From Brevibacterium antiquum (GTDB lineage Bacteria; Actinomycetota; Actinomycetes; Actinomycetales; Brevibacteriaceae): a stretch of 64,000 bases of DNA. Under the pieces are notes generated by a model. The model worked only from the letters and a program-made list of their open reading frames with translations. It had not been told where the DNA came from and did not search any database. The stretch is from the NCBI RefSeq assembly GCF_016107655.1, contig NZ_JABASX010000012.1:1-64000 (forward strand). Direction: 5' to 3'. Below, one piece after another: positions 18,154 to 29,911 of this stretch. Numbering within the stretch: the stretch's first letter is position 1; every line of letters begins with the position of its first letter. Both the position numbers and the translations under genes were made by a program.

Positions 18154-18426
18154 TTAGGCGGCGTTCACGTACCGGTCGGGGTCGGCGTCGAAGAGCGGCC
18201 CGCATGAACCGCAGCACAGCCAATACCGCTCACCGTTGTAGTCGCGGTAGAGGCCGGCGGCCTCTGCCTCGGCCTTAACAACGGGGGTGCCGACCATGAC
18301 CGGGCACTTGGCCATGTCTGCGGCCGGGGTATGAGCGGTGGACTCGGCGCTGGGAGCGTGGCCACAACAGCTTCCTCCCTCGGCGGCCGAGGCGTCGGTG
18401 AGATTGAGGTTCTCATGTGCAGTCAT
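18154..18426 (-). CDS. YHS-domain metal-associated protein
   Basis: The 90-residue protein has an N-terminal segment with CCGH and a histidine cluster, then a YHS-like domain of about 45 residues (CPVMVGTPVV, then RYWLCCGSCGPLFDADP). YHS domains are small, often metal-linked modules that accompany copper ATPases or occur fused to them. It lies 42 nt downstream of copA on the same strand, so it is probably part of the copZ2-exported protein-copA transcript. Metal trafficking between partner proteins is a reasonable inference, but no biochemical role is established for this version. Confidence 0.75.
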   Translation of the reverse strand: MTAHENLNLTDASAAEGGSCCGHAPSAESTAHTPAADMAKCPVMVGTPVVKAEAEAAGLYRDYNGERYWLCCGSCGPLFDADPDRYVNAA

Positions 18427-18468
18427 CAGATATTTCCTTTCATGGTTGGGTGATGACGGATGGGTGGA

Positions 18469-20782
<2,314 letters not shown>

Positions 20783-20793
<11 letters not shown>

Positions 20794-21796
20794 GGCCTTC
20801 TCCTTCCTGATGCTCGCCACCGGTGCCCGGCTCCTGACCGAAACCCCCATCTTCGGGGTGCCCGCCGTCGCTCTCGCCCGAGCTGGTGGTCGTATCGATC
20901 ACCAGCGGGGCTGTGTGGACCTCGCCGTCAACTTTGAAGTCCAGGTAGAGCAGGTAGCGGCCCTCGGTAGGTGCGGTGGCCTCGAATACGATCTCCGGAC
21001 CAGACGTCTGGCCGGCCTGCGGGGCGTCCCCATGGGGGCGGACGTGCAGGTAGGCGAGGTCCCCGTCACGCAGGGCGACGAGGTGGCCGAAGGTGCCCAG
21101 GTAGGGCTCCAGCTCTGTGACTAGTTCACCGGCCCGGGTGATGGTCATGGTCAGTTGGGTGGTCACGCCGGCGGTGAGATCGCCCTCGACGCTGACGTCG
21201 AAGCCGTCGACGGTGGTCGTGGTGACCGGTTCGGTAGCCGGTGCGGGATCGTAGGTACCGCCCACCTGTACCGAGGTCGACAAGGTCAGTCCTTCACCGG
21301 CCTCCGCGGGAATGAAGTCTGCGAAGATCCGATAGATCCCGGCCGCGTCCCACTGCCACGGGATCGTCCAGGTGCCGTCGTCGTTCATCTCGGGATGGAC
21401 ATGGCGAAAGTGCTGGCCGTCGGCTCGAACGGCGATCAGGTGCAGTTCCTTCTCGTGCTCCAGCTCGAAGTCGGTCACCGGGTTCCCGTTCGGGCCGGTG
21501 ATCGTCAGGGACAGGGTTTCCTCGGTACCGGTGTCGGTGGGGGCGGTCACTGCGGTGAGCTGGTAACCATCCTGCGCGATGCCCAGGCCGAGGGCAGCCG
21601 TCTCGCCTGTGTCGCCGCCCTCGTGCCCAGCGGCGTCCATGGTGTCTCCTTCGTCGTGATGGGTGTTCTGTGCGGTGTCTTCTGCCCAGCTCTGCACGGT
21701 CTCCTCGGGAATGGCCGCGTTCGCCGTGAATCCAGCCACGGCGAACACGGCCACGAGGACCAGCCCGTACAGGCCCAGCCGTGCAGGTGCCTTCAT
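20783..21796 (-). CDS. Exported or membrane-anchored metal-resistance protein with two FixH/YtkA-like domains
   Basis: The 337-residue protein starts with a hydrophobic signal or anchor ([19 protein letters not shown]). Two beta-rich halves follow. The first has [20 protein letters not shown] and ends around VQVGG. The second has [18 protein letters not shown] and [19 protein letters not shown]. This resembles FixH/YtkA-like beta-sandwich domains found in copper-trafficking operons. The C-terminus is His-rich ([12 protein letters not shown]). It is wedged between copZ2 and copA with overlaps on both sides, so it should be made with them. A role in extracytoplasmic copper binding is inferred. 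ATG 21796 follows AGGAG by 6 nt. Confidence 0.7.
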
Positions 21797-21797
21797 C

Positions 21798-22007
21798 TCA
21801 GCTCCTGACAGCGGTGTATCCGGCCTCGTCGACCGCCGCGAGCACTGCGGCGTCATCGACCGGATTGTCGGTGGTCACAGCCAGGCGGCCGGTGGTCGCG
21901 CTGACCTCGATGCCCGTAACGCCGGGGATCTCGGAGACCTCCGCCCGGATCGCGGTCTCACAGTGCCCACAGCTCATCCCGGTCACCTGGTACTCGGTCG
22001 TGTTCAT
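21798..22007 (-). CDS. copZ: Copper chaperone CopZ, second copy
   Basis: This 69-residue single heavy-metal-associated domain protein has GMSCGHC near residues 10-16. It is similar to, but not a recent duplicate of, the protein at 16029-16238. As the first gene of the copZ2-exported protein-copA-YHS run, it should load Cu(I) onto CopA. The next gene starts 2 nt beyond its stop. A CsoR-type box lies 41 nt upstream of its start. Confidence 0.92.
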   Translation of the reverse strand: MNTTEYQVTGMSCGHCETAIRAEVSEIPGVTGIEVSATTGRLAVTTDNPVDDAAVLAAVDEAGYTAVRS

Positions 22008-22047
22008 GATTGAAACTCCTTCACTCGTGTGCCATTTCTGAAACTAT

Positions 22048-22064
22048 ATACCCCCGTGGGGTAT
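22048..22064. promoter_or_regulatory. CsoR-type operator of the copA operon
   Basis: ATACCCC-CGT-GGGGTAT is a perfect 7-bp dyad just upstream of copZ2. It matches the boxes at 16289 and 58145 in arms and length. Confidence 0.8.
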
Positions 22065-22068
22065 CAAA

Positions 22069-23628
22069 TCAACCGTTGACCGTCTCATCGGTGGCCTGCT
22101 GAGCCTCGCCGGTTGGGCGAACGTGGCGCAGGCGGGTTGCGGCGATGATCGCGGCGGTGCCGGCTAGGACGGCCGAAACGATCGCGGCGGTATTCAGTCC
22201 GCCGGTGAATGCCTCCTGGGCCGCAGCGACCAACTGTTCACCGAGCGCTCCCGGCAGTTCCCTGGCCGAGACCAGTGCGCCATCGATGCTGTCGGCGGCC
22301 GCGGCCGCCGCGTCAGCGGGCAACCCGCCCGGGAGCGTGCCGGCAATCTGATTGCGGTAGGCAACCGCGCCGACACTGCCGATCAGCGCGACGCCGAGGG
22401 AGATGCCGAGATCGTTCACCGTGGTCGCGAGCCCCGAGGCGCCACCAGCCTTCTCCGGCGGGACCGAACTCACCACCAATTCGGTGGTCAAGGCCATCGA
22501 CGGGGCAACCCCGGGATAGGTGATCACGAAACTGGCAATCACCAGCGCCAGACCTGTCCCAGTGTCGAGCTGGGTGAACAGGACGTAGCCGACGACCTGG
22601 GTGAGCAGGCCGGTCGCGATCACATTCCCGGGCCGGAACTTCCGGGCGAACACCGGTGAGAGGGCGGAAACCACGATCAGTACCGCTGCTGCCGGCAGAA
22701 TCGCGAACCCGGCCTGCAAGGGTGAAAGGCCCTGTACCTGCTGGAGGTACTGTGCAAACAGCTGGTAGACACCGCCCAGGGCCGCCGCGGAAAGCAGGAA
22801 GACTGCGAGAGCTCCGCTGACCGTCCGGTTGCGGAACAAGCGCACGTCCAGCAGCGGTTGCTTCGCACGCAGCTGCCTGATCACGAACCACAAACCGATC
22901 AGAGCACCGATCGTCAGCAGTGCAATCGAGAAGCTTGCCGGTTGCTGCGTGGCGAACCGCTTGATGCCGTAGATGATCGCCAGCAAGGACGCCACCAACA
23001 GCAGTGCGCTGAAGAGGTCGAACCGCGCCTTGGGGTCGCGGTGCTCGGGCACGAGGGGTGGTGCACCGATGACCACCAGGGCCATGATCGGCACAGCCAC
23101 CAGGAAGGTGGCCTCCCATCCATACGCCTCCAGCAGCAGGCCGCTGAGCAAGGGGCCGAGCGCGACACCAGCTGAGATGCCGCCGGCCCATATCCCGATG
23201 GCCACGCCGCGCTGTTTGGCATCGGAGAACAGCACGAAGATTAGTCCGAGTGTGGCGGGCAGCATCATCGCACCTGCCAGACCCAGGATTGCGCGCCAGA
23301 CGATCATCAGCGATGGCTCAGTCGTCAGTGCTGCCGCGATGGAGACAACTGCGAACAAGATCGCGCCGATCACCATCAGGCGGCGTTTACCCACCCGGTC
23401 TCCGAGCACGCCCATCGCGACCAGGAATCCGGCCATCACGAAGCCATAGATGTCGAGAATCCACAGCAGCTCCGCGCTCGACGGGTTCAGGTCGGTAGCC
23501 AAGTTCGGTGCCGCAAGAAACAGGATCGTCAGCATCATGAACAGCAGCGTGGAAGGGATCACCAGGACTGTCAGACCCCACCATTGCTTGGCGCCGGTCT
23601 GTGTTGCCGGTGCGTTTGTGCTACTCAT
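22069..23628 (-). CDS. MFS drug:H+ antiporter, DHA2 (14-TM) type
   Basis: The 519-residue protein has about 14 hydrophobic segments and the MFS motif A-like loop GDRVGKRRLMVIGA after the second helix, as in the QacA/EmrB/LfrA drug exporter family. Residues 100-170 contain the antiporter-type glycine-rich helix (GLAGAMMLPATLG). Export of cationic or aromatic compounds is expected, and the substrate cannot be read from the sequence. The divergent TetR gene at 23787 and the dyad between them suggest ligand-induced expression. It is unrelated to the copper genes beside it, so it may have been added separately. Confidence 0.85.
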   Translation of the reverse strand: MSSTNAPATQTGAKQWWGLTVLVIPSTLLFMMLTILFLAAPNLATDLNPSSAELLWILDIYGFVMAGFLVAMGVLGDRVGKRRLMVIGAILFAVVSIAAALTTEPSLMIVWRAILGLAGAMMLPATLGLIFVLFSDAKQRGVAIGIWAGGISAGVALGPLLSGLLLEAYGWEATFLVAVPIMALVVIGAPPLVPEHRDPKARFDLFSALLLVASLLAIIYGIKRFATQQPASFSIALLTIGALIGLWFVIRQLRAKQPLLDVRLFRNRTVSGALAVFLLSAAALGGVYQLFAQYLQQVQGLSPLQAGFAILPAAAVLIVVSALSPVFARKFRPGNVIATGLLTQVVGYVLFTQLDTGTGLALVIASFVITYPGVAPSMALTTELVVSSVPPEKAGGASGLATTVNDLGISLGVALIGSVGAVAYRNQIAGTLPGGLPADAAAAAADSIDGALVSARELPGALGEQLVAAAQEAFTGGLNTAAIVSAVLAGTAAIIAATRLRHVRPTGEAQQATDETVNG

Positions 23629-23727
23629 GTCGCACCCCCGGAGACGTGTGTGTCGTACTCATAGCGCTCTACTCCTCTCGTTTGTTCGTCGCCAGTCGGG
23701 CGACGGCACCGTAACTCAATCATCGGT

Positions 23728-23769
23728 GTACGGAATATAACAGCTACACTATGTCATACATTCCCGTAC
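23728..23769. promoter_or_regulatory. Probable TetR operator between the MFS and TetR genes
   Basis: GTACGGAAT at 23728 and ATTCCCGTAC at 23760 are inverted with one extra base. They bracket the promoter region of the divergent pair. Confidence 0.5.
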
Positions 23770-23786
23770 GACTTGTGAGGTGGACG

Positions 23787-24434
23787 ATGCCGACGAATAG
23801 GGCTCGGCCGACACGGGGCACCCGGCGTGCCCCTGCGACAGCGACCCGCGCGGCCAACCAGCGGGCCGACGCCCAGCGCAACCGGGCGAAGATCCTGGCG
23901 GCGACGGTGACGGCGATCCGCGGGAACCTTGACGCCTCGGTCGCCGACATCGCCGCTGAGGCCGGAGTGGGCCGGATGACGTTGTATGGCCACTTCCAGA
24001 CCCGCGCCGAGCTCATCGAAGAAGCGTTGGTGGACAGCCTTGAACGCGGCGAAGAGGTTCTGAAAGAAGTCTCTCTCGACGGCGAGGCCGCCGCGGCGTT
24101 CCAGCGCCTGGTTTCTTCCAGCTGGGTGCTCGTCGACCAATCAGGCGCCTTGTTGGCGGCCGCGCAGAAAGAACTTCCCGCAGCCCGCATCCGCGAGCTG
24201 CACGAGAAGGCCGAGGCGCGCATGCGCACGCTACTGCTCCGGGGTCAGCGCGAGGGCGCGTTCCGGACGGACCTGCCCGTGACCTGGTTGCTGACCACGA
24301 CTCACGTGGTAATGAACGGCGCAGCGGAGGAAGTCCGAGCAGGACGCCTCGACCCGGGCGACGCACCCTGGTACATCGACGCAGTCCTGTTGCCAGCCTT
24401 CACCCAGATCATAGTCACGACGGAGGACACCTAA
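23787..24434 (+). CDS. TetR-family transcriptional repressor
   Basis: The 215-residue protein has the TetR helix-turn-helix near residues 45-70 (SVADIAAEAGVGRMTLYGHF) after a basic tail and a helical ligand-binding domain. ATG 23787 with GTGAGGTGG upstream is preferred over the in-frame ATG at 23751, which would overlap the operator arms. It is transcribed divergently from the DHA2 exporter and is the obvious local regulator of it. The ligand is not predictable. Confidence 0.85.
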   Translation: MPTNRARPTRGTRRAPATATRAANQRADAQRNRAKILAATVTAIRGNLDASVADIAAEAGVGRMTLYGHFQTRAELIEEALVDSLERGEEVLKEVSLDGEAAAAFQRLVSSSWVLVDQSGALLAAAQKELPAARIRELHEKAEARMRTLLLRGQREGAFRTDLPVTWLLTTTHVVMNGAAEEVRAGRLDPGDAPWYIDAVLLPAFTQIIVTTEDT

Positions 24435-25072
24435 TGCGCTCGACAGACGGACTTAGTAGCGCCGACGCAGCCGAACCGCAACCGTGAAAGCTCTGCACGC
24501 TTCGGGCGTCGACGTCGAGTTGTTCACCCGAACCGGCGAACAGCCTTCCAATCGGACCCGGGCCAACAAGGGCGTGGCCCCACCGGCCCGCGAACCCTAG
24601 AGGTTCGCCTCGCCACCGCCGGGCGACGAGCCTTCGATACGCTCGTCATCACCAACGGGAGCCGGCACGCGGTCAAGCCGTACGCGCTCGTGGCCTCCTC
24701 ACCGTGTGCTCCATAGCCGACGCGGACCGCGTGCTAATGCTCGGTGGGGCTCGTAGCCTCGGAGACCGTATCCTTACATGCCGATGTCGGCTACGTCGTC
24801 GCCTTGATCACCCGCTCTCACGCCCCCGGCGCTAACTCGGTTGGGGAGCCCATCGCGTGCAGACTACTGAAACTGCATCAGCCGCAGGGCGTGGTCACTC
24901 CGATGATGTGAAGAACCCCGAGCGGATCGCCGAGGTGGCAGTCTCGTAGCGGCGTCATCGAGCCGATGTGTCGACCACCGGTATCGCGCGCGAAGAAAGT
25001 TGCGACGCCGTCCTTTTTCATATGCGTGTCTAACAGTGGATGCGGCCATGTTGCCTTGAAGCCCAAAGAGAT
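24435..25072. other. Decayed coding-like region
   Basis: This 640-nt stretch has coding-like composition but is broken by stops in all frames. One frame near 24484 reads VKALHASGVDVELFTRTGEQ before stopping, which could be a fragment of a nucleotide-binding oxidoreductase, but that identification is not secure. No complete gene, tRNA or clear repeat was found. Confidence 0.35.
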
Positions 25073-26191
25073 CTACCGAATAGCCTGTCGTGGCAGACGG
25101 AGTGTGAAAAGGCAGCCGTGGCCAATTCCCTGCGACTTGGCATTCAATGCGCCTCCCTGGGCTTCCATCAGCGCTCGAGATATGGTGAGGCCGATTCCTG
25201 ACCCTCCGTGCTCGCGGTCGCGGGCAGTGTCACTCCGATAGAAGCGTTCGAAGATGTGACTGATTTGGTCGGGGGTGAGTCCCTCTCCTGTGTCACGGAC
25301 GGCAAGGACAATCGACGTTTCATCCTGAGAATGGATGCTGATGTTTACGAGTCCTCCAGGTGGAGTGTGTCGTAATGCGTTGGATAGTAAGTTGTCGATC
25401 ACTTGAGCCATACGATGCCGGTCAACGCAAACTCGTTGATTTGCTTCAGCGTTTTCGACTAGAAGTGATACGCCTTTGGCATCAAAGGCTTCGTGGAACG
25501 CTGCAGCCGAGGAGTTTGTGAGCTCTGATACGGCCACTTCAGAAATGTCAAGATCAATTCTTCCTTCCTCCGCACGGGAGACATCATCGATGTCTTCGAC
25601 AAGCCGGGTCAGCCGTCCCAGCTGTTCGTCCATTACCTCGCTTGTGGCAGAATTCCAGGAAGTCACTCCATCCTGGAGTCCCTCGACGTAAACAGTCAGT
25701 ACTGACAGGGGAGTGCCCATTTCATGAGCGAGATCCGAAAGCAGTCGGCGGCGGGTATCTTCAGTTCTCTCCAGCCGATGGGCCATGGAGTTGAACGCCT
25801 CAGCTAAGGCGTCGACTTCGGTTCCAGCCCCCATTTGCGGAACTCGCACATTGTAGTTGCCATTGGCCATTCCGGTGGTGGCCTGAGTCAATTGCTCTAG
25901 GGGGACCTGGATCCTGCGAGACAGCCACCATGTCACCACTAAGGCGCACACCAGTGCAGACACCAGTGCCACGAGGAGTGTGATCAGGTTCGCTTCCCGA
26001 AAAGACTGCTCCGCATGCACAATCTGGTCCGAACCTTCTGAACTGTCCGGGATCAGTATGTGTTGGTGAAATAGTGCCGGGCCGACCAGCGTAGTCACTA
26101 CTGCCGCTGTAGATAAGCTGGTGACCGTTACCAGCAAATGACTGCCCAGAAGCCGAAACGCTAAACCGTGTCTTGCGGGGCGATTGCTCAA
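25073..26191 (-). CDS. Sensor histidine kinase
   Basis: The 372-residue kinase has a membrane helix at about 18-40, a short extracytoplasmic loop, a second helix at about 67-90, a HAMP linker, and the phospho-acceptor H156 in LLSDLAHEMGTPLSV. ATPase-domain boxes NLLSNALRHTPPGG and DTGEGL, then GGSGIGLTISRALM, are intact. It overlaps the response regulator by 4 nt and should phosphorylate it. The sensed signal is not evident. The small sensor loop (about 30 residues) contains histidines near the membrane (FHQHI), which would suit metal or envelope-stress sensing, but this is a guess. Confidence 0.9.
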   Translation of the reverse strand: MSNRPARHGLAFRLLGSHLLVTVTSLSTAAVVTTLVGPALFHQHILIPDSSEGSDQIVHAEQSFREANLITLLVALVSALVCALVVTWWLSRRIQVPLEQLTQATTGMANGNYNVRVPQMGAGTEVDALAEAFNSMAHRLERTEDTRRRLLSDLAHEMGTPLSVLTVYVEGLQDGVTSWNSATSEVMDEQLGRLTRLVEDIDDVSRAEEGRIDLDISEVAVSELTNSSAAAFHEAFDAKGVSLLVENAEANQRVCVDRHRMAQVIDNLLSNALRHTPPGGLVNISIHSQDETSIVLAVRDTGEGLTPDQISHIFERFYRSDTARDREHGGSGIGLTISRALMEAQGGALNAKSQGIGHGCLFTLRLPRQAIR

Positions 26192-26904
26192 AGTGCCACC
26201 ATTCGGTAACCAACTCCGCGCACAGTTTCGACAAAATCTGTACCTTGCGCAGCCGCTTTGAGCTTGTGGCGGAGGTGGCCGATATGGACATCGACAACAC
26301 GTTCATCACCCACCCACGAGGGATCCCAGACCGCATCCAAGAGTTCTCTGCGTGACCAAGCTTTATGGGGACGTGCTGACAGGATGACGAGAAGGTCAAA
26401 CTCCGTGCGGGTCAGTGAAACCCTGAATCCGTCACAACGGACCTCGTGGGCGGCGAGGTCTATTGCGAGATTCAGAAACTGTCGGGAACCCTGCCCTCGA
26501 GTCGTGTCACCGGTGCGAGGACGGCGTAACACCGCCTGTACTCGAGCCACTAGTTCCCTTACGCTGAACGGTTTTGTGATGTAATCGTCTGCACCTGCTG
26601 CCAGCCCGACCAGCTTGTCATCCTCACTGCCTCGTGCCGTGACGATGAGGACATAGCACTCCGAGAACGAGCGAATACTGCGGCAGACTTCGATCCCGTC
26701 TGCTCCGGGCAATCCCAGATCCAGTAACACCACATCAGGTTCCCATTCGCGGGCTACACTAAGCGCTTGAACGCCTGTATGTACCTGAGTGACGTCAAAG
26801 CCGGTACGACCGAGATAGATAGACACCATCTGAGCCAACGACTTTTCATCCTCGACGACAAGGACTCGCCCAAGGCTAGTTTCGGTGTTTTCGGAATGAG
26901 TCAT
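26188..26904 (-). CDS. OmpR/PhoB-family response regulator
   Basis: The 238-residue protein has a receiver domain with acidic pocket VVEDE, phospho-acceptor D62 (VLLDLGLPGADG) and the conserved Lys in YITKPFS, followed by a winged-helix DNA-binding domain (TRTEFDLLVIL, then GDERVVDVHIGHLRHKL). It is translationally coupled to the histidine kinase gene. Its targets are unknown. It does not sit beside the copper operons, so a link to copper is only suggested by the setting. Confidence 0.9.
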   Translation of the reverse strand: MTHSENTETSLGRVLVVEDEKSLAQMVSIYLGRTGFDVTQVHTGVQALSVAREWEPDVVLLDLGLPGADGIEVCRSIRSFSECYVLIVTARGSEDDKLVGLAAGADDYITKPFSVRELVARVQAVLRRPRTGDTTRGQGSRQFLNLAIDLAAHEVRCDGFRVSLTRTEFDLLVILSARPHKAWSRRELLDAVWDPSWVGDERVVDVHIGHLRHKLKAAAQGTDFVETVRGVGYRMVAL

Positions 26905-27133
26905 GAGTCTAGTGTGCCCGTTGAGATCCTGTGTACCTGCACATTGCGTCGAAATCCGGTGGGCTCATGCCAAGTTTTCGTGAGCTGCGTTCTCGCACGA
27001 CGTGCTCCGTTGAAACTATCGCTACAGGCAACCGATTGCTGTTCGATGCCACCACCTATATTGGATGAGTCCACCTTCGCGCTGTTCTCCCGCAACGGAC
27101 CAAGAGGTGAAGACAGCGCGACGAGCACGGAGG

Positions 27134-28180
27134 TCATTTCGGTTCAACCCCGATATGTATATGGTCCTGATGCACCTCGTTGCTGAATGTCGCGCCAAAC
27201 TGAGTTGCGATGCGCCAAGGTCCGCCGACCTCGTCTGCTCCCATCTCAAGTGCGAGAGACATGAGTTCGTAGGCAGGATTGTTCTCTTTCGGACGAGTAG
27301 CTAATTCGGCAATGGCAACGCCGTCGATCTCCCAAACATCGATGGCCCTCCCTCGCGTGTGATTGCTTACTCTCTCAGTGGCAAAAACGTTTCTAGGATG
27401 TCCTGTCCGCAGGACTGCAACCGAGATTTTGTAGTTCTTTGCGAACTCATTTGAAATCTTCAGTGGAAGCGGTTGGATGTCACCTGTGAGGATGTCCGAG
27501 ATTGCACTGTCCGGAAGATCTATGTCTTGGGCACTGACGAAGTCACGTTCGTCCTGACTCAATGTTTCGTATCCGGGACTCGCTCCGGGCGACGCAGAGT
27601 GTCCCGTCTCGGTCTCTGCCAGATTATCCGTACCTTTTATACGGCTGACCTTCCAGATGCCGTCGAAAAGCTTCATGCGAACGTCCAGAGTTAATGTTGA
27701 CGTCCTCAGCTTAGTTCCGCTTTGGCGGGTTACTTCAAGAACGACAATCAGCGCCCCTTCATTTTCGGTCAGGCCGCCGAGCTGCGGATAGACTATCGAC
27801 GTGGATGTCGCATCACTGCTGCTGATGAGCGGTTTCAAGTCTTCCAACGCCTGGACATCATAGGCTGATACACCCTGTCGCTTTGCCCGTTGCTGGGCGG
27901 AGTCGAAGCCCTGATCCCCGTCCTTGTAATTCAGAATCGCTTCGAGAAAGCTGACCCCGGACTGCTTGATTTTGCGGTGTTTCTCAGCGTCGACGAGTTC
28001 GAACGAGCTCATAGACGGGAGCGTGGGAACGGCGTCTACAGTTGGAGATGTGAGCGATCGATCTTCAGGTTCTGACACGAGTGAACATCCTGTTACCAGC
28101 ATCGATGTCAACAAGAGGATACCGACGAGCTTTATGCGAATTGAACGAAGTTTTGTGATTAGCAAGTCATCAACACCCAT
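27134..28180 (-). CDS. Lipoprotein with M15-like D,D-peptidase (LAS-type) domain
   Basis: The 348-residue precursor has a signal peptide with lipobox LVTGC (C32). The middle is unassigned. The C-terminal 120 residues contain NHTRGRAIDVWEIDG and end with NEVHQDHIHIG, the His-x6-Asp and His-x-His arrangement that binds zinc in M15/LAS peptidases acting on peptidoglycan peptides. Whether it is catalytic cannot be told without the acid residue of the site being aligned. It overlaps the upstream GNAT gene by 22 nt, which fixes ATG 28180 as a sound start and puts both genes in one transcript. Confidence 0.65.
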   Translation of the reverse strand: MGVDDLLITKLRSIRIKLVGILLLTSMLVTGCSLVSEPEDRSLTSPTVDAVPTLPSMSSFELVDAEKHRKIKQSGVSFLEAILNYKDGDQGFDSAQQRAKRQGVSAYDVQALEDLKPLISSSDATSTSIVYPQLGGLTENEGALIVVLEVTRQSGTKLRTSTLTLDVRMKLFDGIWKVSRIKGTDNLAETETGHSASPGASPGYETLSQDERDFVSAQDIDLPDSAISDILTGDIQPLPLKISNEFAKNYKISVAVLRTGHPRNVFATERVSNHTRGRAIDVWEIDGVAIAELATRPKENNPAYELMSLALEMGADEVGGPWRIATQFGATFSNEVHQDHIHIGVEPK

Positions 28181-28803
28181 TCCTCTCCGTCATTGTCGGA
28201 TATTTCGTCTTTGACGGACCAGCCGTGCTTCAGATAAAAGCGCTTCGCAGATTGGTTGCTCGTGTGAGTCAGTAGCTGGAAAGCTTCAACGGAATGGATC
28301 TGTCCAATGGAAACGAACTTGCTGACAAGTTCGGATCCGAGGCCGCATCTTTGCTTAGTTGACGTGATCGCGATGTGGTGTAGAACGCCTAGGCGCCTCG
28401 GTCGTTGACTCCGAGCGTTGCGATGGACGCTGAGCCTGATCGCTCTTCCGTACTTGCGCAGACGAGTTCTCACGAAGCGAGGAACAATCTGTGGGCGCAT
28501 AGCCATGCACCACAGTCCAGTGATTGCTAATCGAGTTCTTTCAAGCCTGATTACGTGTTGACGATGACTAGCTTCGTCAACCGTTCCGACCAAATACCCG
28601 ACTGGTTGTCCGTCCACTTCGACAATCAATGCGACAGCGACCGGACTCGTGAGATATGTGCGATAGTACGCGACGAGAAACCTTTCGCCCAGGCTGCCGA
28701 AGAACCCTGCTGGCAAATGAGCAAGGTGTTGCTTTGCAACCGACTCTAGATCTGCCAATTCCATCGGTCGAGTAGTGGCTTTAAGCATTTGCGGCTTAGA
28801 CAT
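28159..28803 (-). CDS. GNAT-family N-acetyltransferase
   Basis: The 214-residue protein has the GNAT acetyl-CoA signature in LHHIAITSTKQRCGLGSEL and the C-terminal NQSAKRFYLKHGW that completes the fold. The substrate is unknown. It is followed by the overlapping M15-like lipoprotein gene, so an action on cell-wall precursors or peptides would make sense, but this rests on position alone. Confidence 0.8.
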   Translation of the reverse strand: MSKPQMLKATTRPMELADLESVAKQHLAHLPAGFFGSLGERFLVAYYRTYLTSPVAVALIVEVDGQPVGYLVGTVDEASHRQHVIRLERTRLAITGLWCMAMRPQIVPRFVRTRLRKYGRAIRLSVHRNARSQRPRRLGVLHHIAITSTKQRCGLGSELVSKFVSIGQIHSVEAFQLLTHTSNQSAKRFYLKHGWSVKDEISDNDGEEWVLMTC

Positions 28804-29284
28804 GACATAAATCTAAGCCGAAGCAGCAGGCCGACGGGCCCATTTTCCTTCTGCGACGTGATTCTTCATCAAAGCTTCAAGGCTACGGTGACTGACGCCA
28901 CATTACAGCCCCTTTCGTCGCAAAGTGGCTTCTACTTTCACCGGACTGTGCTCATGACCGATCTTGTTTTGAAGTTTTCTGCGCGAGGCTGGATCCGGGC
29001 TGGAAATTCGATCTTGTCGTTCAGTCTCGGTCAATTCGCTACGGCCTGACAATGGCGGAGCTCGAAATCGTAGCGCCGGTGTGATCTCACCGGGGCTCGT
29101 GTGATGAGCCCGTGCCCATTGTCCCAAAATGCTGCCTATAGGGCTGTGAGCTGCAGACTTAAATGGCGGCCTTCCTCCAGACTTAAATGGCGGCACAAGT
29201 AAGTAGGATCTACAGGCTGGTCTACGGCTCAATACGAGGTGGTCGCGACTTCCAAGAACGCTGGCGGCTCGTCGGCGTCGCGTG
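28804..29284. other. Non-coding stretch with a 17-bp direct repeat
   Basis: A 17-bp direct repeat (CAGACTTAAATGGCGGC) lies at 29154-29170 and again at 29178-29194, a 24-nt period. Nothing else is recognised. The repeats could be transposon-end or regulator-binding relics. Confidence 0.5.
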
Positions 29285-29911
29285 TCACAAGAGCGTTGTC
29301 CAATAGTCCCAGAAGCGGTTGGCGATCAGAGTGATGATGATAAGGAACCAGCCAGTCAGGATCGCCCCACGGTACTCATTCAGTAACGTGATCCACGTTT
29401 GCTTTTTGCCCAGTGCTCGAAGGTTTCTAGCTGTCGTGTACCAGAAGATCGGGATCGTCACGGCCCAGACGACCATGCAGTAAGGGCACAGTGCGTCGAT
29501 GACGTAGAGGCTCTGGTAGATCAGCCAATGGACGAACACGACCGCGAACGTCACTCCGACCTGAACGCTAATCCAGAACCATGCTGCGTATCGGCCTCCC
29601 GCGAGTAGACCTGTGCCGATGGCCGCGACGATGGCGAAACCGGCGACGCCGATGATCGGGTTGGGGATGCCGAAAGCCTCGGCCTGCGCAGTCGCCATTA
29701 CCGAGCCGCAGGAGAGGACCGGATTCACGTTGCAGCTGGGGATGTAGTCAGGATTGGCTGCTAGTGCCATCTTCTCTACCAGCAAAACCACAGCCGCGAT
29801 CAAACCGATGACGCCGCCCGCTACGAACAACACCCCCAGGCCCGAGACGCGCACGATTTGGGTGTCCCGGGTCTTGGTCTCGGTGTGAGTCTCAGTCTTG
29901 GAGGGCAGCAT
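29285..29911 (-). CDS. Vitamin K epoxide reductase (VKOR) family disulfide-forming membrane protein
   Basis: The 208-residue membrane protein has about five helices, the quinone-side active motif CPYC (C142 and C145) and the loop cysteines C60 and C68 (SCNVNPVLSCGS). Bacterial VKOR re-oxidises DsbA-like partners and passes electrons to quinone. ATG 29911 lies inside the end of the upstream DsbA-like gene and has GGAGG upstream. The frame's far upstream ATG at 30106 is a shadow. The overlap with the DsbA-like gene shows that the two work as a pair. Confidence 0.9.
   Translation of the reverse strand: MLPSKTETHTETKTRDTQIVRVSGLGVLFVAGGVIGLIAAVVLLVEKMALAANPDYIPSCNVNPVLSCGSVMATAQAEAFGIPNPIIGVAGFAIVAAIGTGLLAGGRYAAWFWISVQVGVTFAVVFVHWLIYQSLYVIDALCPYCMVVWAVTIPIFWYTTARNLRALGKKQTWITLLNEYRGAILTGWFLIIITLIANRFWDYWTTLL

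Noticed and set aside
25073..26904. Naming the two-component pair as a copper sensor (CopRS/CusRS type)
   Set aside because: The sensor loop lacks a clear Cys/Met/His copper motif and the genes do not adjoin a copper operon. Only the generic assignment is supported.
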